DNA of 64,000 nt from Pseudomonas sp. P5_109 (lineage in GTDB: Bacteria; Pseudomonadota; Gammaproteobacteria; Pseudomonadales; Pseudomonadaceae). Location of the stretch: contig NZ_CP125380.1 of assembly GCF_034009455.1 (NCBI RefSeq), positions 1,529,001-1,593,000 on the forward strand. Reading direction: 5' to 3'. The translations under genes were made by a program, and so were the position numbers. The notes below the pieces were generated by a model that searched no databases, was not told the DNA's origin, and saw only the letters and a list, made by a program, of their open reading frames with translations. Positions 34,888-44,208 of this stretch are shown one piece after another; the first letter of the stretch is position 1; the number at the start of each line of letters is the position of its first letter.

Positions 34888-35559
34888 ATGCGTGTCCTGC
34901 TCGTCGAAGACCATTTGCAGCTCGCCGAAAGTGTCGCCCAGGCGCTCAAGAGCACCGGGCTGACCGTGGATGTCCTGCACGATGGCGTGGCAGCCGATCT
35001 GGCGCTGGGCAGCGAGGAATACGCCATGGCGATCCTCGACGTCGGCTTGCCGCGCATGGATGGTTTTGAAGTGCTGGCGCGTTTGCGGGCGCGGGGCAAG
35101 AACCTGCCGGTGCTGATGCTGACCGCCCGCAGCGACGTCAAGGATCGGGTCCACGGCCTGAACCTCGGCGCCGACGATTACCTGGCCAAGCCCTTCGAAC
35201 TGACCGAGCTCGAAGCCCGGGTCAAAGCCTTGCTGCGTCGCAGTGTGCTGGGCGGTGAACGCATTCAGCGTTGCGGTGTGCTGGCCTATGACCTGGAAAC
35301 CCGGCGCTTCACCCTCGGCGAAGAATTGCTGACCCTGACTTCCCGCGAACAAGCGGTACTCGAAGCCCTGATCGCACGTCCCGGTCGGGTGATGAGCAAG
35401 GAGCAATTGGCGTCGCAAGTATTCGGTCTCGATGAAGAGGCCAGCCCCGATGCGATCGAAATCTACGTGCACCGCCTGCGCAAGAAACTCGATGGCCAGC
35501 CAGTCGCCATCGTGACCTTCCGCGGCCTCGGTTACTTGCTGGAAAGCCGCGATGCATAA
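34888..35559 (+). CDS. tctD: Tricarboxylate response regulator TctD
   Basis: A 223-residue OmpR-type response regulator. The receiver domain has E7-D8, phosphoacceptor D51 (AILDVGLPRMDG), T79 and K101. A winged-helix output domain follows (about 125-220, FRGLGYLLE). It acts with TctE, controlling the tct operon. The start has a GAGGTAAAG site. The stop overlaps the tctE start by eight bases. Confidence 0.92.
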   Translation: MRVLLVEDHLQLAESVAQALKSTGLTVDVLHDGVAADLALGSEEYAMAILDVGLPRMDGFEVLARLRARGKNLPVLMLTARSDVKDRVHGLNLGADDYLAKPFELTELEARVKALLRRSVLGGERIQRCGVLAYDLETRRFTLGEELLTLTSREQAVLEALIARPGRVMSKEQLASQVFGLDEEASPDAIEIYVHRLRKKLDGQPVAIVTFRGLGYLLESRDA

Positions 35560-36940
35560 GCCCAGCAGCCTGCGCTGGCGGTTGTTGTGGAACCTGGCGC
35601 TGTTGTTGGTGGTGTTGATGCTGGCCAGTGGTTTGAGCGCCTACTGGAACGGTCGTGAGGCCGCCGACACGGCCTATGACCGGACCCTGCTGGCCTCGGC
35701 GCGGACCATCGCCGCCGGTGTCTCCCAGCGCGACGGCACCCTGAGTGCCGACGTGCCCTATGTGGCCCTCGATACGTTTGCCTACGACAGTGCCGGGCGC
35801 ATTTTCTATCTGGTCAACGACATCAATCAGAAGCTGATTTCCGGTTACGAAAACCTGCCCGCGCCACCGCCGGGAACGCCGCGCACCGATGACTATCCGG
35901 CGCTGGCACGTTTCTACAACGCCCAGTACCGCGGGCAGAACGTGCGCGTGGTGAGCCTGCTCAAGCCGGTGAGCGAGCCGAACATGAACGGCATGGCGGA
36001 AATCCGCGTGGCGGAAACCGATGAAGCGCGGGTCAGCATGGCCCGCAGCCTGGCGGCCGACACCTTGCTGCGCCTGGGCATGCTGGCCATCGGTGCGTTG
36101 ATGCTGGTGTGGTTTGCGGTGAGTGCCGCGTTGCGTCCGCTGGAGCGCTTGCGCACGGCGGTGGAAGAACGTCAGCCGGACGATCTGCGTCCCTTGCCAC
36201 TGGTGGAGGTGCAGCGCGAATTGTGGCCGCTGGTGCGTGCACTCAATCACTTTACCGAGCGCTTGCGCGGGCAGTTCGAGAAGCAGGCGCAATTCATTGC
36301 CGATGCCGCCCACGAACTGCGCACGCCTCTGGCGGCGCTCAAGGCGCGGCTGGAACTGGGCATGCGTTCGGCCGAGCCCGATACCTGGCGCAGTACGCTG
36401 GAGACAGCCGCCCAGGGCACCGATCGCTTGACCCATCTGGCCAATCAGTTGCTGTCCCTGGCACGGGTGGAAAATGGCGCCCGGGCGATTGCCGAGGGCG
36501 GCGCGCAATTACTCGACTTGAGTCAGTTGGCGCGGGAGCTGGGCATGGCCATGGCGCCGTTGGCCCATAAGCGCGGGATCGCGCTGGCGCTGGAGGCGGA
36601 TGAGCCTGTCTGGTTGCGGGGCGAGCCGACGCTGTTGAACGAACTGTTGAGCAATCTGGTGGATAACGCACTGGCTCACACGCCACCGGGCGGCAATGTG
36701 ATTCTGCGCGTCTCGGCGCCCGCCGTGCTGGAAGTCGAAGATGATGGGCCGGGTATCCCGGTTGAGGAACGCAGTCGGGTGTTCGAGCGTTTTTACCGAC
36801 GCAATCAGCAAGTGGCCGGTTCAGGGTTGGGATTGGCGATTGTCGGCGAGATCTGCCGCGCGCATCTGGCGCAGATCAGCTTGCATGATGGTGAGCACGC
36901 GGGGTTGAAGGTGCGGGTGAGTTTTGTGGCGGGGGATTGA
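35552..36940 (+). CDS. tctE: Tricarboxylate sensor histidine kinase TctE
   Basis: A 462-residue inner-membrane kinase. A first helix is at about residues 9-28, a periplasmic sensor at about 30-168, and a second helix at about 170-188. The HAMP region follows, then the H-box DAAHELRTP with phospho-His254, and the HATPase with N box LLSNLVDNALAH, G1 DDGPGIP and G2 GSGLGLAI. The family of TctE sensors detects tricarboxylates in the periplasm. Translationally coupled to tctD. Confidence 0.92.
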   Translation: MHKPSSLRWRLLWNLALLLVVLMLASGLSAYWNGREAADTAYDRTLLASARTIAAGVSQRDGTLSADVPYVALDTFAYDSAGRIFYLVNDINQKLISGYENLPAPPPGTPRTDDYPALARFYNAQYRGQNVRVVSLLKPVSEPNMNGMAEIRVAETDEARVSMARSLAADTLLRLGMLAIGALMLVWFAVSAALRPLERLRTAVEERQPDDLRPLPLVEVQRELWPLVRALNHFTERLRGQFEKQAQFIADAAHELRTPLAALKARLELGMRSAEPDTWRSTLETAAQGTDRLTHLANQLLSLARVENGARAIAEGGAQLLDLSQLARELGMAMAPLAHKRGIALALEADEPVWLRGEPTLLNELLSNLVDNALAHTPPGGNVILRVSAPAVLEVEDDGPGIPVEERSRVFERFYRRNQQVAGSGLGLAIVGEICRAHLAQISLHDGEHAGLKVRVSFVAGD

Positions 36941-36949
36941 TCAATCCCA

Positions 36950-37083
36950 TTGTGGCGAGGGGGCTTGCCCCCGTTCGGCTGCGTAGCAGTCGTAAATCCT
37001 GACTATGCGGTGTGCCTGGCTTACACGGTCGCAGGTTTTGGGGCCGCTTCGCAGCCCAACGGGGGCAAGCCCCCTCGCCACAA
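36950..37083. repeat. REPIN, GTGGCGAGGGGGC type
   Basis: TTGTGGCGAGGGGGCTTGCC at 36950 and the inverse ending CCTCGCCACAA at 37083, with a long spacer. It lies between the tctE and HDOD genes, which converge. Confidence 0.88.
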
Positions 37084-37086
37084 TGC

Positions 37087-37908
37087 TCAGTAAAACATCG
37101 TGCGTGTTTCTTCCAGGTCAGCGCACATCGCCTCGTCGTCAAAATCGATCCCAAGCCTCCTGAAGGCCGGCACATTCAAGGCATCGAGACTGGCGAGCGG
37201 ATGTTCGGTATCCCGCAGGCAATACAGGCTGGCCACCTGCACCAGATCCACATAGTCGACCTGCGCAGACTGGCGCTTGAAGTTCAGGTATAGCTGCGGC
37301 ACTTGCACCAGCATGTCGGGAAATTCCCAGACCCTGAGCAGTTTTTCGCCGATCAGAGGATGAATCTGGTCGATCACATGGTTGAGGCTGACCGGGTCGG
37401 ACAGCAGCTCATAGTGATCTTCGGCGTACGTCAGGATCGGCAGCACGCCGATCTGATGCACCAGCCCGCCAAGGGCGGCCTGGTCGGGCTTGAGCCGGGT
37501 GTGATTGCGGCACAGGGCATAGCTGACGCCAGCGATTTCCAGGCTTTTGCGCCAGACTTCGCGCATCTTCTGTTCCACCACGTCGGAGCGGGCATGGAAA
37601 ATCTGCTCCATGACCAGGCCGATCGCCAGATTGCAGCTGTAGTTGATGCCCAGGCGAGTGATCGCGGTATGCAGGTCGGTCACTTCCTGAGTCGCGCGCA
37701 ACAGCGGGCTGTTGACCACTTTGATCAGGCGTGCCGACAGCGCGGTATCACGGCCGATCACTTTGCTCAGGGTACTGACGCTGACTTCCGGGTTTTCCGC
37801 GGCCTTGCGAATCTGCAGGGCCACTTCCGGTAACGTTGGCAGAACCAGGTCATCGTTATTGATGGCCTCAACCAAATCCTGTTGGACCTTTTCCGCCAGC
37901 TCGCTCAT
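37087..37908 (-). CDS. HDOD-domain signalling protein
   Basis: A 273-residue protein. The HDOD domain (about residues 20-215) starts LPTLPEVALQIRKAAENPEVSVSTLSKVIGRDTALSARLIKVVNSPL, the family's conserved part, and degenerate HD residues follow. There is no catalytic HD pair. Usually a regulatory partner in signalling or stress. It has no fused output domain. Confidence 0.87.
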   Translation of the reverse strand: MSELAEKVQQDLVEAINNDDLVLPTLPEVALQIRKAAENPEVSVSTLSKVIGRDTALSARLIKVVNSPLLRATQEVTDLHTAITRLGINYSCNLAIGLVMEQIFHARSDVVEQKMREVWRKSLEIAGVSYALCRNHTRLKPDQAALGGLVHQIGVLPILTYAEDHYELLSDPVSLNHVIDQIHPLIGEKLLRVWEFPDMLVQVPQLYLNFKRQSAQVDYVDLVQVASLYCLRDTEHPLASLDALNVPAFRRLGIDFDDEAMCADLEETRTMFY

Positions 37909-37942
37909 TTAGTCTCTCTAGGTGTTGCACCAAGTGCTGCCG

Positions 37943-38884
37943 TTATTGCTGGATTTCGCGATCGCGGTCCAGTTCATAAGGCAGGTCGAGCAGCTGCAAG
38001 GACGGCCCTTCGAGCGCGCCCAGGTGGATGTCTCCACTTTCTGCTGCTTCGGCTTGCAACACAGCCAGGAGTTCAACGTTTTGCCCGGTGCGGGCAGCCA
38101 GCACCACTTCGCCAATGGAGCTGCCGTGGGTTGGGGAAAACAGCGCGATACCTGGTTCAGGCAGCTCGCTGGCAGTCAGTTGCAGGCGATACAGGCGGCG
38201 CTTGAGTTTGCCCAGGTACTGCATCCGCGCGACGATTTCCTGCCCGGTGTAGCAGCCTTTCTTGAAGCTCACACCGCCGACCGCTTGCAGGTTGAGCATC
38301 TGCGGGATGAACAACTCGCGGGTGCCGGGCATGACCTGGCCGATCCCTGCGCGGACCTGGCCCAGCAGCCACTGATTCAGATCGCCTTCGCTCAGTACCG
38401 ACGCCAGTTTGCCTTTGACCGCATCGGCTTGAGCGGCGGCAACCCACAACTCGGCGCGTTGCGGCGAGACACGGGTGGCGATCAGCCCATCGTGGCGCAC
38501 GACGCTGTCGGTTTCCGCCGGCAGGTCCAGGCCGAGGCTGACCAGTGCAGCGTCGCCATGGTCAACGCCGAAACGGACCCAGGCGGCACTTTCGTCGGTC
38601 AGTTTCGACTTGGAAAACACCGCGTATTTCTTCAGGTCCGCCAGTTGCGGTTCGAGCAACTCGGTGGCCATGGCCAGGACCACGCCGTCCCCTTCAAGCA
38701 GGATGCGGAAACTCGATTGCATCCGGCCTTTTTGCGTGCAGCGCGCACCAAGGCTGGCCCGGGTTTCGCTCAAGTAATTGAGGTTGCAAGTCAGTTGGCC
38801 TTGCAGGAATTTGCTGGCGTCCGCGCCGCGGACCGCGAGAACACCCTCATGAGAAAGGGTGCAGAAAAAAGCAGAATCGGCCAT
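37943..38884 (-). CDS. ygfZ: Folate-binding protein YgfZ
   Basis: A 313-residue protein of the GcvT-like YgfZ family. The signature KGCYTGQEIVARMQYLG has the key Cys211. It is a tetrahydrofolate-dependent factor in Fe-S cluster assembly or repair. It is divergent from sdhE at 39034; in many gammaproteobacteria ygfZ neighbours sdhE, which supports the call. Confidence 0.92.
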   Translation of the reverse strand: MADSAFFCTLSHEGVLAVRGADASKFLQGQLTCNLNYLSETRASLGARCTQKGRMQSSFRILLEGDGVVLAMATELLEPQLADLKKYAVFSKSKLTDESAAWVRFGVDHGDAALVSLGLDLPAETDSVVRHDGLIATRVSPQRAELWVAAAQADAVKGKLASVLSEGDLNQWLLGQVRAGIGQVMPGTRELFIPQMLNLQAVGGVSFKKGCYTGQEIVARMQYLGKLKRRLYRLQLTASELPEPGIALFSPTHGSSIGEVVLAARTGQNVELLAVLQAEAAESGDIHLGALEGPSLQLLDLPYELDRDREIQQ

Positions 38885-39033
38885 GGGTCATCGCAGGGTA
38901 AAGAGTCTGGTGGACATCATAAGGGGGCGCCTTCGAAATGGGTAGTTAACAAAGGCTCGACGGTGCCCGACCAAAGCCGACTGTTCGACGGGGCGCGGGC
39001 CTGTATACTTGCGGCCTATTTGAGGAGCGCTCC

Positions 39034-39288
39034 ATGGTCGAAGATGTTGAACTGAACCGCCTCTTTTGGCACAGCCGCCGTGGCATGCTTGAGCTTGACG
39101 TGTTGCTGGTGCCGTTCACGAAAGAGGTTTACGCAACGCTCAACGAGGTGGATCGCGCGTTGTACGTCCGATTGCTGACGTGTGAGGATCAGGACATGTT
39201 CGGCTGGTTCATGGAACGCAGCGAATCCGAGGATCCCGAGCTGCAACGCATGGTCCGCATGATCCTGGATCGTGTCCAGCCCAAGTAA
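39034..39288 (+). CDS. sdhE: Succinate dehydrogenase flavinylation factor SdhE
   Basis: An 84-residue helical protein with the conserved RRGMLELD motif at residues 15-22 and the acidic [12 protein letters not shown] later. It assists covalent FAD attachment to SdhA. It precedes ygfX with a 17-base overlap and faces ygfZ, the conserved neighbourhood in gammaproteobacteria. Confidence 0.94.
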   Translation: MVEDVELNRLFWHSRRGMLELDVLLVPFTKEVYATLNEVDRALYVRLLTCEDQDMFGWFMERSESEDPELQRMVRMILDRVQPK

Positions 39289-39724
39289 CGGCTTCGAATG
39301 CCGCTGGCATGCCTCACGGCAGTTGCTGGCGGCGTATCTTCTGGCCCAGCTGTTCGCGCTGGGTTCTATGTTTTTACTGTCGATTCCGCTCTGGGCCAGT
39401 TCGCTCGGCGTTGTGCTGTGCCTGGCTCATGGGTTTTGGTCGTTGTCCCGGCAGATCTTGCTGACGCACCCACAGGCCTTTTGCGGCTTGCGGCGCGATG
39501 CCGATGGTTGGCAGTTGTGGAGTCGCGCGAAAGGTTGGCAGCCCGTACAGTTGCGACCGGACAGCCTGGCGTTGCCGTTGGTTGTGGTTTTGCGTTTCCG
39601 CCTGCGTGGCGAGCGCCGGATCAGGGCCATTTGTGTGCCCCGGGATGCGCAGGCGGCGGATGTGCACCGACGCCTGCGGGTCCGGCTCAAATTCAGCCGA
39701 CGTAGGTGGGCGGCACCAGAATAG
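39272..39724 (+). CDS. ygfX: YgfX-family membrane protein
   Basis: A 150-residue protein with two membrane helices near its N terminus ([37 protein letters not shown]), then a cytoplasmic beta-rich domain. It begins at a GTG inside sdhE (17-base overlap). The ygfX family is paired with SdhE/YgfY and was reported as a toxin in E. coli, an activity that is debated. Its 3' end overlaps that of nadB. Confidence 0.82.
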   Translation: MSSPSNGFECRWHASRQLLAAYLLAQLFALGSMFLLSIPLWASSLGVVLCLAHGFWSLSRQILLTHPQAFCGLRRDADGWQLWSRAKGWQPVQLRPDSLALPLVVVLRFRLRGERRIRAICVPRDAQAADVHRRLRVRLKFSRRRWAAPE

Positions 39725-41309
39725 TGTCCAGCGCGACCGGCAACATGTCCGGGTAGTCGAGGGTGTAATGCAGGCCACGGCTTTCCTTGCGCTCCATGGC
39801 CGACAGAATCATCAGCTCGGCCACTTGGGCCAGGTTGCGCAGCTCGATCAAATCCCGGCTAACCTTGTAGTTGCTGTAGAACTCATCGATTTCATCCAGC
39901 AACAGTTGCACGCGGTGTTGCGCCCGTTGCAGACGCTTGTTGGTGCGCACGATGCCGACGTAGTCCCACATGAATCGCCGCAGCTCATCCCAGTTGTGCG
40001 CAATGATCACGTCTTCATCGGAATCGGTGACCTGGCTCGCATCCCAGGCGGGGAGGGTGGCGGGCAGCGAAACACGGGGCAACTGTTCGAGAATGTCCGC
40101 GGCCGCCGAGCGGGCGTAGACGAAGCATTCGAGCAGCGAGTTGCTGGCCATGCGGTTGGCGCCGTGCAGGCCGGTGAAACTGGTTTCGCCAATGGCGTAC
40201 AGCCCCGGCACATCGGTACGGCCCTGTTGATCGACCATCACGCCGCCGCAGGTGTAGTGCGCCGCCGGGACCACCGGAATCGGTTGCTTGGTGATGTCGA
40301 TGGAAAATTCCAGGCAGCGTTCGTATACCGTCGGGAAGTGCGTCTTGATAAAGGCTTCAGGCTTGTGGCTGATGTCCAGGTAGACGCAGTCGACACCCAG
40401 GCGCTTCATTTCATGGTCGATGGCCCGGGCGACGATGTCCCGTGGCGCCAACTCCGCCCGTGGATCGAAGCGCTGCATGAAGCGCTCGCCATTGGGCAGC
40501 TTCAGGTGGGCACCTTCGCCTCGCAGGGCTTCGGTGACCAGGAAGCTCTTGGCTTGCGGGTGATACAGGCAAGTGGGGTGGAACTGGTTGAATTCCAGGT
40601 TCGCTACCCGGCAGCCCGAGCGCCAGGCCATGGCGATGCCATCGCCGCAGGCACCGTCAGGGTTACTGGTGTACAGGTAGACCTTGGCCGCACCACCGGA
40701 GGCGAGGATCACAAAGCGCGCGCCATAGGTGTCGACTTCGCCGGTGCCGCGATTGAGCACATAAGCGCCAAGGCAGCGATCACCTTCCAGGCCCAGGCGT
40801 TTCTCCGTGATCAGGTCAACCGCAACCCGCTGTTCCAGCAGTTCGATGTTCGGTCGTTTCCTGGCCTGATCGAGCAGGGTGGTGAAAATCGCAGCGCCCG
40901 TGGCATCGGCGGCGTGGATGATGCGCCGATGGCTGTGACCACCCTCGCGGGTCAGGTGGAACTCGAACCCGCCATCTTCGGTACTCGACTGTTCATCGCG
41001 GGTAAAGGGCACGCCCTGGTCGATCAGCCATTGAATCGCTTCCTTGCTGTGCTCGACAGTGAAGCGCACGGCATCCTCGTGGCACAGGCCGCCGCCGGCA
41101 TTGAGCGTGTCATCGACGTGGGATTCAACGGTGTCGGTGTCATCCAGCACGGCTGCAACGCCGCCCTGGGCCCAGAAAGTCGAACCATTGGCGAGGTTGC
41201 CCTTGCTCAGAACGGCAATGCGCAAATGACCGGGCAAGGTCAGCGCAAGGCTCAAGCCGGCAGCACCGCTGCCAATTACCAGCACATCGTGTTGAAACTG
41301 TTGGCTCAT
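39693..41309 (-). CDS. nadB: L-aspartate oxidase
   Basis: A 538-residue flavoprotein. FAD-binding motif [13 protein letters not shown] at about 12-24, the catalytic HTYCGG-like [20 protein letters not shown] and QGGVAAV motifs are clear, and a C-terminal helical domain follows. It oxidises aspartate to iminoaspartate for NAD synthesis. The start [11 protein letters not shown] at 41309 fits the family; a longer upstream frame is not used. The 3' end overlaps ygfX by 32 bases on the opposite strand. Confidence 0.95.
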   Translation of the reverse strand: MSQQFQHDVLVIGSGAAGLSLALTLPGHLRIAVLSKGNLANGSTFWAQGGVAAVLDDTDTVESHVDDTLNAGGGLCHEDAVRFTVEHSKEAIQWLIDQGVPFTRDEQSSTEDGGFEFHLTREGGHSHRRIIHAADATGAAIFTTLLDQARKRPNIELLEQRVAVDLITEKRLGLEGDRCLGAYVLNRGTGEVDTYGARFVILASGGAAKVYLYTSNPDGACGDGIAMAWRSGCRVANLEFNQFHPTCLYHPQAKSFLVTEALRGEGAHLKLPNGERFMQRFDPRAELAPRDIVARAIDHEMKRLGVDCVYLDISHKPEAFIKTHFPTVYERCLEFSIDITKQPIPVVPAAHYTCGGVMVDQQGRTDVPGLYAIGETSFTGLHGANRMASNSLLECFVYARSAAADILEQLPRVSLPATLPAWDASQVTDSDEDVIIAHNWDELRRFMWDYVGIVRTNKRLQRAQHRVQLLLDEIDEFYSNYKVSRDLIELRNLAQVAELMILSAMERKESRGLHYTLDYPDMLPVALDTILVPPTYVG

Positions 41310-41861
41310 TTCAGGATTCCGCTCAAAGCGACCCGGGTCGGGGGTGGCGCAGCTGGATTGGCGACTCAGGTCAGCCGCACAGCCCACTAGTATATAGAGG
41401 GGGGGAGCGGCACAATACCCGAGCTAGCATGGCATTGTGAAACTACTGTGACGCAAAACATCGGACGCTTCGTCGGATGTTTTTCTGCCCGTTAGGCGCG
41501 AGAATGACTGTATCGCCGATTTAACAGTCTTTTTCCCTTCACGGTTGCACAATGTCTGCTCGGCGCAGCTATAAATATTTGGAACTTTTGCCAAAGGGCC
41601 AAGATCAATAGACGGATGCCTGAAACAAGGGACAGTGTCGGCTTCAGTGCGCGATTGCAGTGCGATCCGTGCCGAAGAATCCGATGACAAGATTATTCGC
41701 GCAGCCGGGTCAACTCGCGCTGCGCTTTTCGTGCGTGCCAAATCAGAGCCCGCAGGAAACTTGCCTGGAGGGGGAGAACTTTTGCGAAAAGCACGAGTCT
41801 ATGTTTGCAAGTCTGGTGGTTTACTTCTGCAAGCCTCCTCCGAGCTCATCGAGGAGTGTTC
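41310..41861. promoter_or_regulatory. nadB-algU intergenic region with two sigma-E promoters
   Basis: Two AlgU-type promoters for the downstream gene are visible: GAACTT at 41582 with a 17-base spacer and TCAAT, and GAACTT at 41776 with a 16-base spacer and TCTAT at 41798. They fit the autoregulated algU promoter pattern in Pseudomonas. A hairpin with T tract at about 41454-41484 may end a transcript. No credible gene is present in this stretch. Confidence 0.65.
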
Positions 41862-42443
41862 ATGCTAACCCAGGAAGAGGATCAGCAACTGGTCGAGCGC
41901 GTTCAGCGCGGCGACAAGCGTGCTTTCGATCTGCTAGTGCTGAAATACCAGCACAAAATTCTCGGGTTGATCGTGCGTTTTGTGCACGACACCCATGAAG
42001 CCCAGGATGTGGCACAAGAAGCCTTTATCAAGGCGTACCGTGCACTTGGAAATTTTCGCGGAGACAGCGCGTTTTATACGTGGCTTTACCGCATCGCCAT
42101 TAACACGGCGAAAAACTATCTGGTTTCACGCGGCCGCCGGCCGCCGGATAGCGATGTCAGTTCCGAAGATGCAGAGTTCTACGATGGCGATCATGGCCTC
42201 AAGGATCTCGAGTCGCCAGAACGGGCTTTGCTGCGGGATGAGATCGAAGGCACCGTCCATCGAACCATTCAGCAACTGCCGGAAGATTTGCGTACGGCTT
42301 TAACTTTACGTGAGTTTGATGGTCTGAGTTACGAGGACATTGCGAGTGTCATGCAATGTCCGGTAGGCACCGTGCGCTCCCGGATCTTCCGCGCCCGGGA
42401 GGCCATCGATAAAGCCCTGCAGCCGTTGTTGCAGGAAAACTAA
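41862..42443 (+). CDS. algU: RNA polymerase sigma factor AlgU (RpoE)
   Basis: A 193-residue ECF sigma factor, the exact length of AlgU, starting MLTQEEDQQLVERVQRGDKRAF. Sigma2 (DTHEAQDVAQEAFIKAY) and sigma4 (LSYEDIASVMQCPVGTVRSRIFRAREAI) are clear. It controls envelope stress, alginate and osmotic stress genes. First in the algU-mucA-mucB-mucD locus; held by MucA at the membrane. Confidence 0.97.
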   Translation: MLTQEEDQQLVERVQRGDKRAFDLLVLKYQHKILGLIVRFVHDTHEAQDVAQEAFIKAYRALGNFRGDSAFYTWLYRIAINTAKNYLVSRGRRPPDSDVSSEDAEFYDGDHGLKDLESPERALLRDEIEGTVHRTIQQLPEDLRTALTLREFDGLSYEDIASVMQCPVGTVRSRIFRAREAIDKALQPLLQEN

Positions 42444-42474
42444 AGACAGCGGCGATAGCCAAGAGAGGAACGCC

Positions 42475-43062
42475 ATGAGTCGTGAAGCCCTGCAGGAATC
42501 GCTGTCCGCAGTGATGGATAACGAAGCGGACGAATTGGAATTGCGTCGGGTATTGAGTGCCTGCGACGATGTTGAAACCCGTGACACATGGGCTCGTTAT
42601 CAGATCGCTCGGGCAGTGATGCACAAGGATCTGCTGCTTCCACGCCTGGACATCGCCGCGGCTGTTTCCGCTGCCCTGGCTGACGAAGCCTCGCCGGCAA
42701 AAGCTTCCCGCGGTCCATGGCGCAGCCTGGGTCGTCTGGCGGTCGCTGCCTCGGTGACCCTGGCGGTACTGGCTGGCGTGCGTCTGTACAACCAGGATGA
42801 GATCGCCGGTGTCGAGCTGGCCCAGCAATCCACTCAACCCGCATTGGCCGTTCCTCAAGTAAAAGGCCCTGCTGTTCTGGCAGGCTACAATGAGAGTTCG
42901 GAAGCTACTGGCCCAATGGCCAATGGCGTTTTGCAAGGTCAACCAGGCTGGCATGATCAGCGTCTGCCAGGCTACTTGCGCCAACATGCTCAACAGGCTG
43001 CACTGAAAGGCACTGAGAGCGCTCTGCCTTACGCTCGTGCCGCAAGTCTGGAAAACCGTTAA
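42475..43062 (+). CDS. mucA: Anti-sigma factor MucA
   Basis: A 195-residue protein. The N-terminal sigma-binding part (MSREALQESLSAVMDNEADE) is cytoplasmic, a single membrane helix lies at about residues 84-104 (LGRLAVAASVTLAVLAGVRL) and a periplasmic C-terminal part follows. It sequesters AlgU until cleaved by regulated proteolysis. It begins 31 bases after algU and is intact, so the strain is likely non-mucoid by this locus. Confidence 0.95.
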   Translation: MSREALQESLSAVMDNEADELELRRVLSACDDVETRDTWARYQIARAVMHKDLLLPRLDIAAAVSAALADEASPAKASRGPWRSLGRLAVAASVTLAVLAGVRLYNQDEIAGVELAQQSTQPALAVPQVKGPAVLAGYNESSEATGPMANGVLQGQPGWHDQRLPGYLRQHAQQAALKGTESALPYARAASLENR

Positions 43063-43070
43063 GGAGGATC

Positions 43071-44030
43071 ATGCGCGCCCTACCTCTACTTTCGCTTCTG
43101 CTCAGCGGCTGGTTCATCGTTCCAGCCCAAGCCGATGATGCCCAGGATTGGTTGACCCGCCTGGGCCAGGCAGAGCAGCAGCAAAGCTTTCAGGGTACTT
43201 TCGTCTACGAGCGTAACGGTAGTTTTTCTACCCATAACATCTGGCACCGTGTCCAGGATGGAAAGGTCCGCGAGCGATTGATTCAGCTCGACGGTTCCGC
43301 TCAGGAAGTCGTTCGCATTGATGGGCATACTCAATGCGTCAGCGGTACATTGATAGCAGGGCTGGGGGACTCCCCCAACTCCGCTGCCCGTGCACTCGAT
43401 CCTCAAAAGCTCAAGAATTGGTATGACCTTGCTGTCATCGGCAAGTCGCGTGTCGCCGGGCGTTCGGCGGTGATCGTATCGCTGACACCCCGAGATCAAC
43501 ACCGCTACGGTTTTGAACTGCATCTGGATAAAGAAACCGGCCTGCCTCTGAAGTCTTTGCTGTTGGACGACAAGGGGCGGTTGCTGGAGCGCTTCCAGTT
43601 TACGCAACTGGATACGGCTGACGTTCCTTCTGAAAACGACCTGCAGGCCAGTAACGATTGCAAGCCAGTCAACCTCGAAAGTGACAAGGCCTCTGCCATC
43701 AAGACTGCCCAGGTCTGGCGTTCCGACTGGTTGCCGCCCGGCTTCGAGTTGACCAGCAGCACCGCGCGCAAGGATCCGCAGACCAAAACCCAGGTCAATA
43801 GCCTGATGTATGACGATGGCCTCGCGCGTTTTTCGGTATTCCTTGAGCCGTTGAATGGCGCAACCGTCACCGACACCCGTACTCAGTTGGGGCCGACCGT
43901 TGCGGTTTCCCGGCGCTTGACCACGGCGCAGGGTGACATGATGGTAACCGTCGTCGGCGAGATACCGGTCGGTACCGCTGAACGGATAGCGCTTTCGATG
44001 CGTACCGACGCCACTGCAACCAAGCAGTGA
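43071..44030 (+). CDS. mucB: MucB, periplasmic MucA-protecting protein
   Basis: A 319-residue RseB-family protein with a signal peptide (LPLLSLLLSGWFIVPAQAD), then the two-domain lipid-sensing body (QSFQGTFVYERNGSFSTHN). It protects MucA from proteolysis. It starts nine bases after mucA with a GGAGG site. The usual mucC is absent downstream; the next gene is mucD. Confidence 0.95.
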   Translation: MRALPLLSLLLSGWFIVPAQADDAQDWLTRLGQAEQQQSFQGTFVYERNGSFSTHNIWHRVQDGKVRERLIQLDGSAQEVVRIDGHTQCVSGTLIAGLGDSPNSAARALDPQKLKNWYDLAVIGKSRVAGRSAVIVSLTPRDQHRYGFELHLDKETGLPLKSLLLDDKGRLLERFQFTQLDTADVPSENDLQASNDCKPVNLESDKASAIKTAQVWRSDWLPPGFELTSSTARKDPQTKTQVNSLMYDDGLARFSVFLEPLNGATVTDTRTQLGPTVAVSRRLTTAQGDMMVTVVGEIPVGTAERIALSMRTDATATKQ

Positions 44031-44090
44031 GCTAAATTCGAAATGTTTCGTGAGCATTTCAATTTGCAAAAATCCCTTAAATTTTTTATA

Positions 44091-44136
44091 GGTCAGAGCC
44101 CCTCGGCTCTGGCCTTGTTTGTTGTTCCCGGAACAA
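44091..44136 (+). terminator. Attenuator-like hairpin between mucB and mucD
   Basis: A 10-bp stem (GGTCAGAGCC/GGCTCTGGCC, one G-T pair, CCTC loop) at 44091-44114 is followed by a T-rich stretch (TTGTTTGTTGTT). The palindrome TTGTTCCCGGAACAA at 44122-44136 follows. It probably lowers read-through from mucB, so mucD may have partly separate expression. Confidence 0.5.
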
Positions 44137-44208
44137 AAATACCGGCGTATTGTTCCCGGTGTTCCTTGCTCCATATCGCTTAACCATGCTCGTCGTAACG
44201 GGAGCCGT

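Noticed and set aside
41424..41741. 105-codon frame between nadB and algU
   Set aside because: No ribosome-binding site or family likeness. It covers the algU promoter region.
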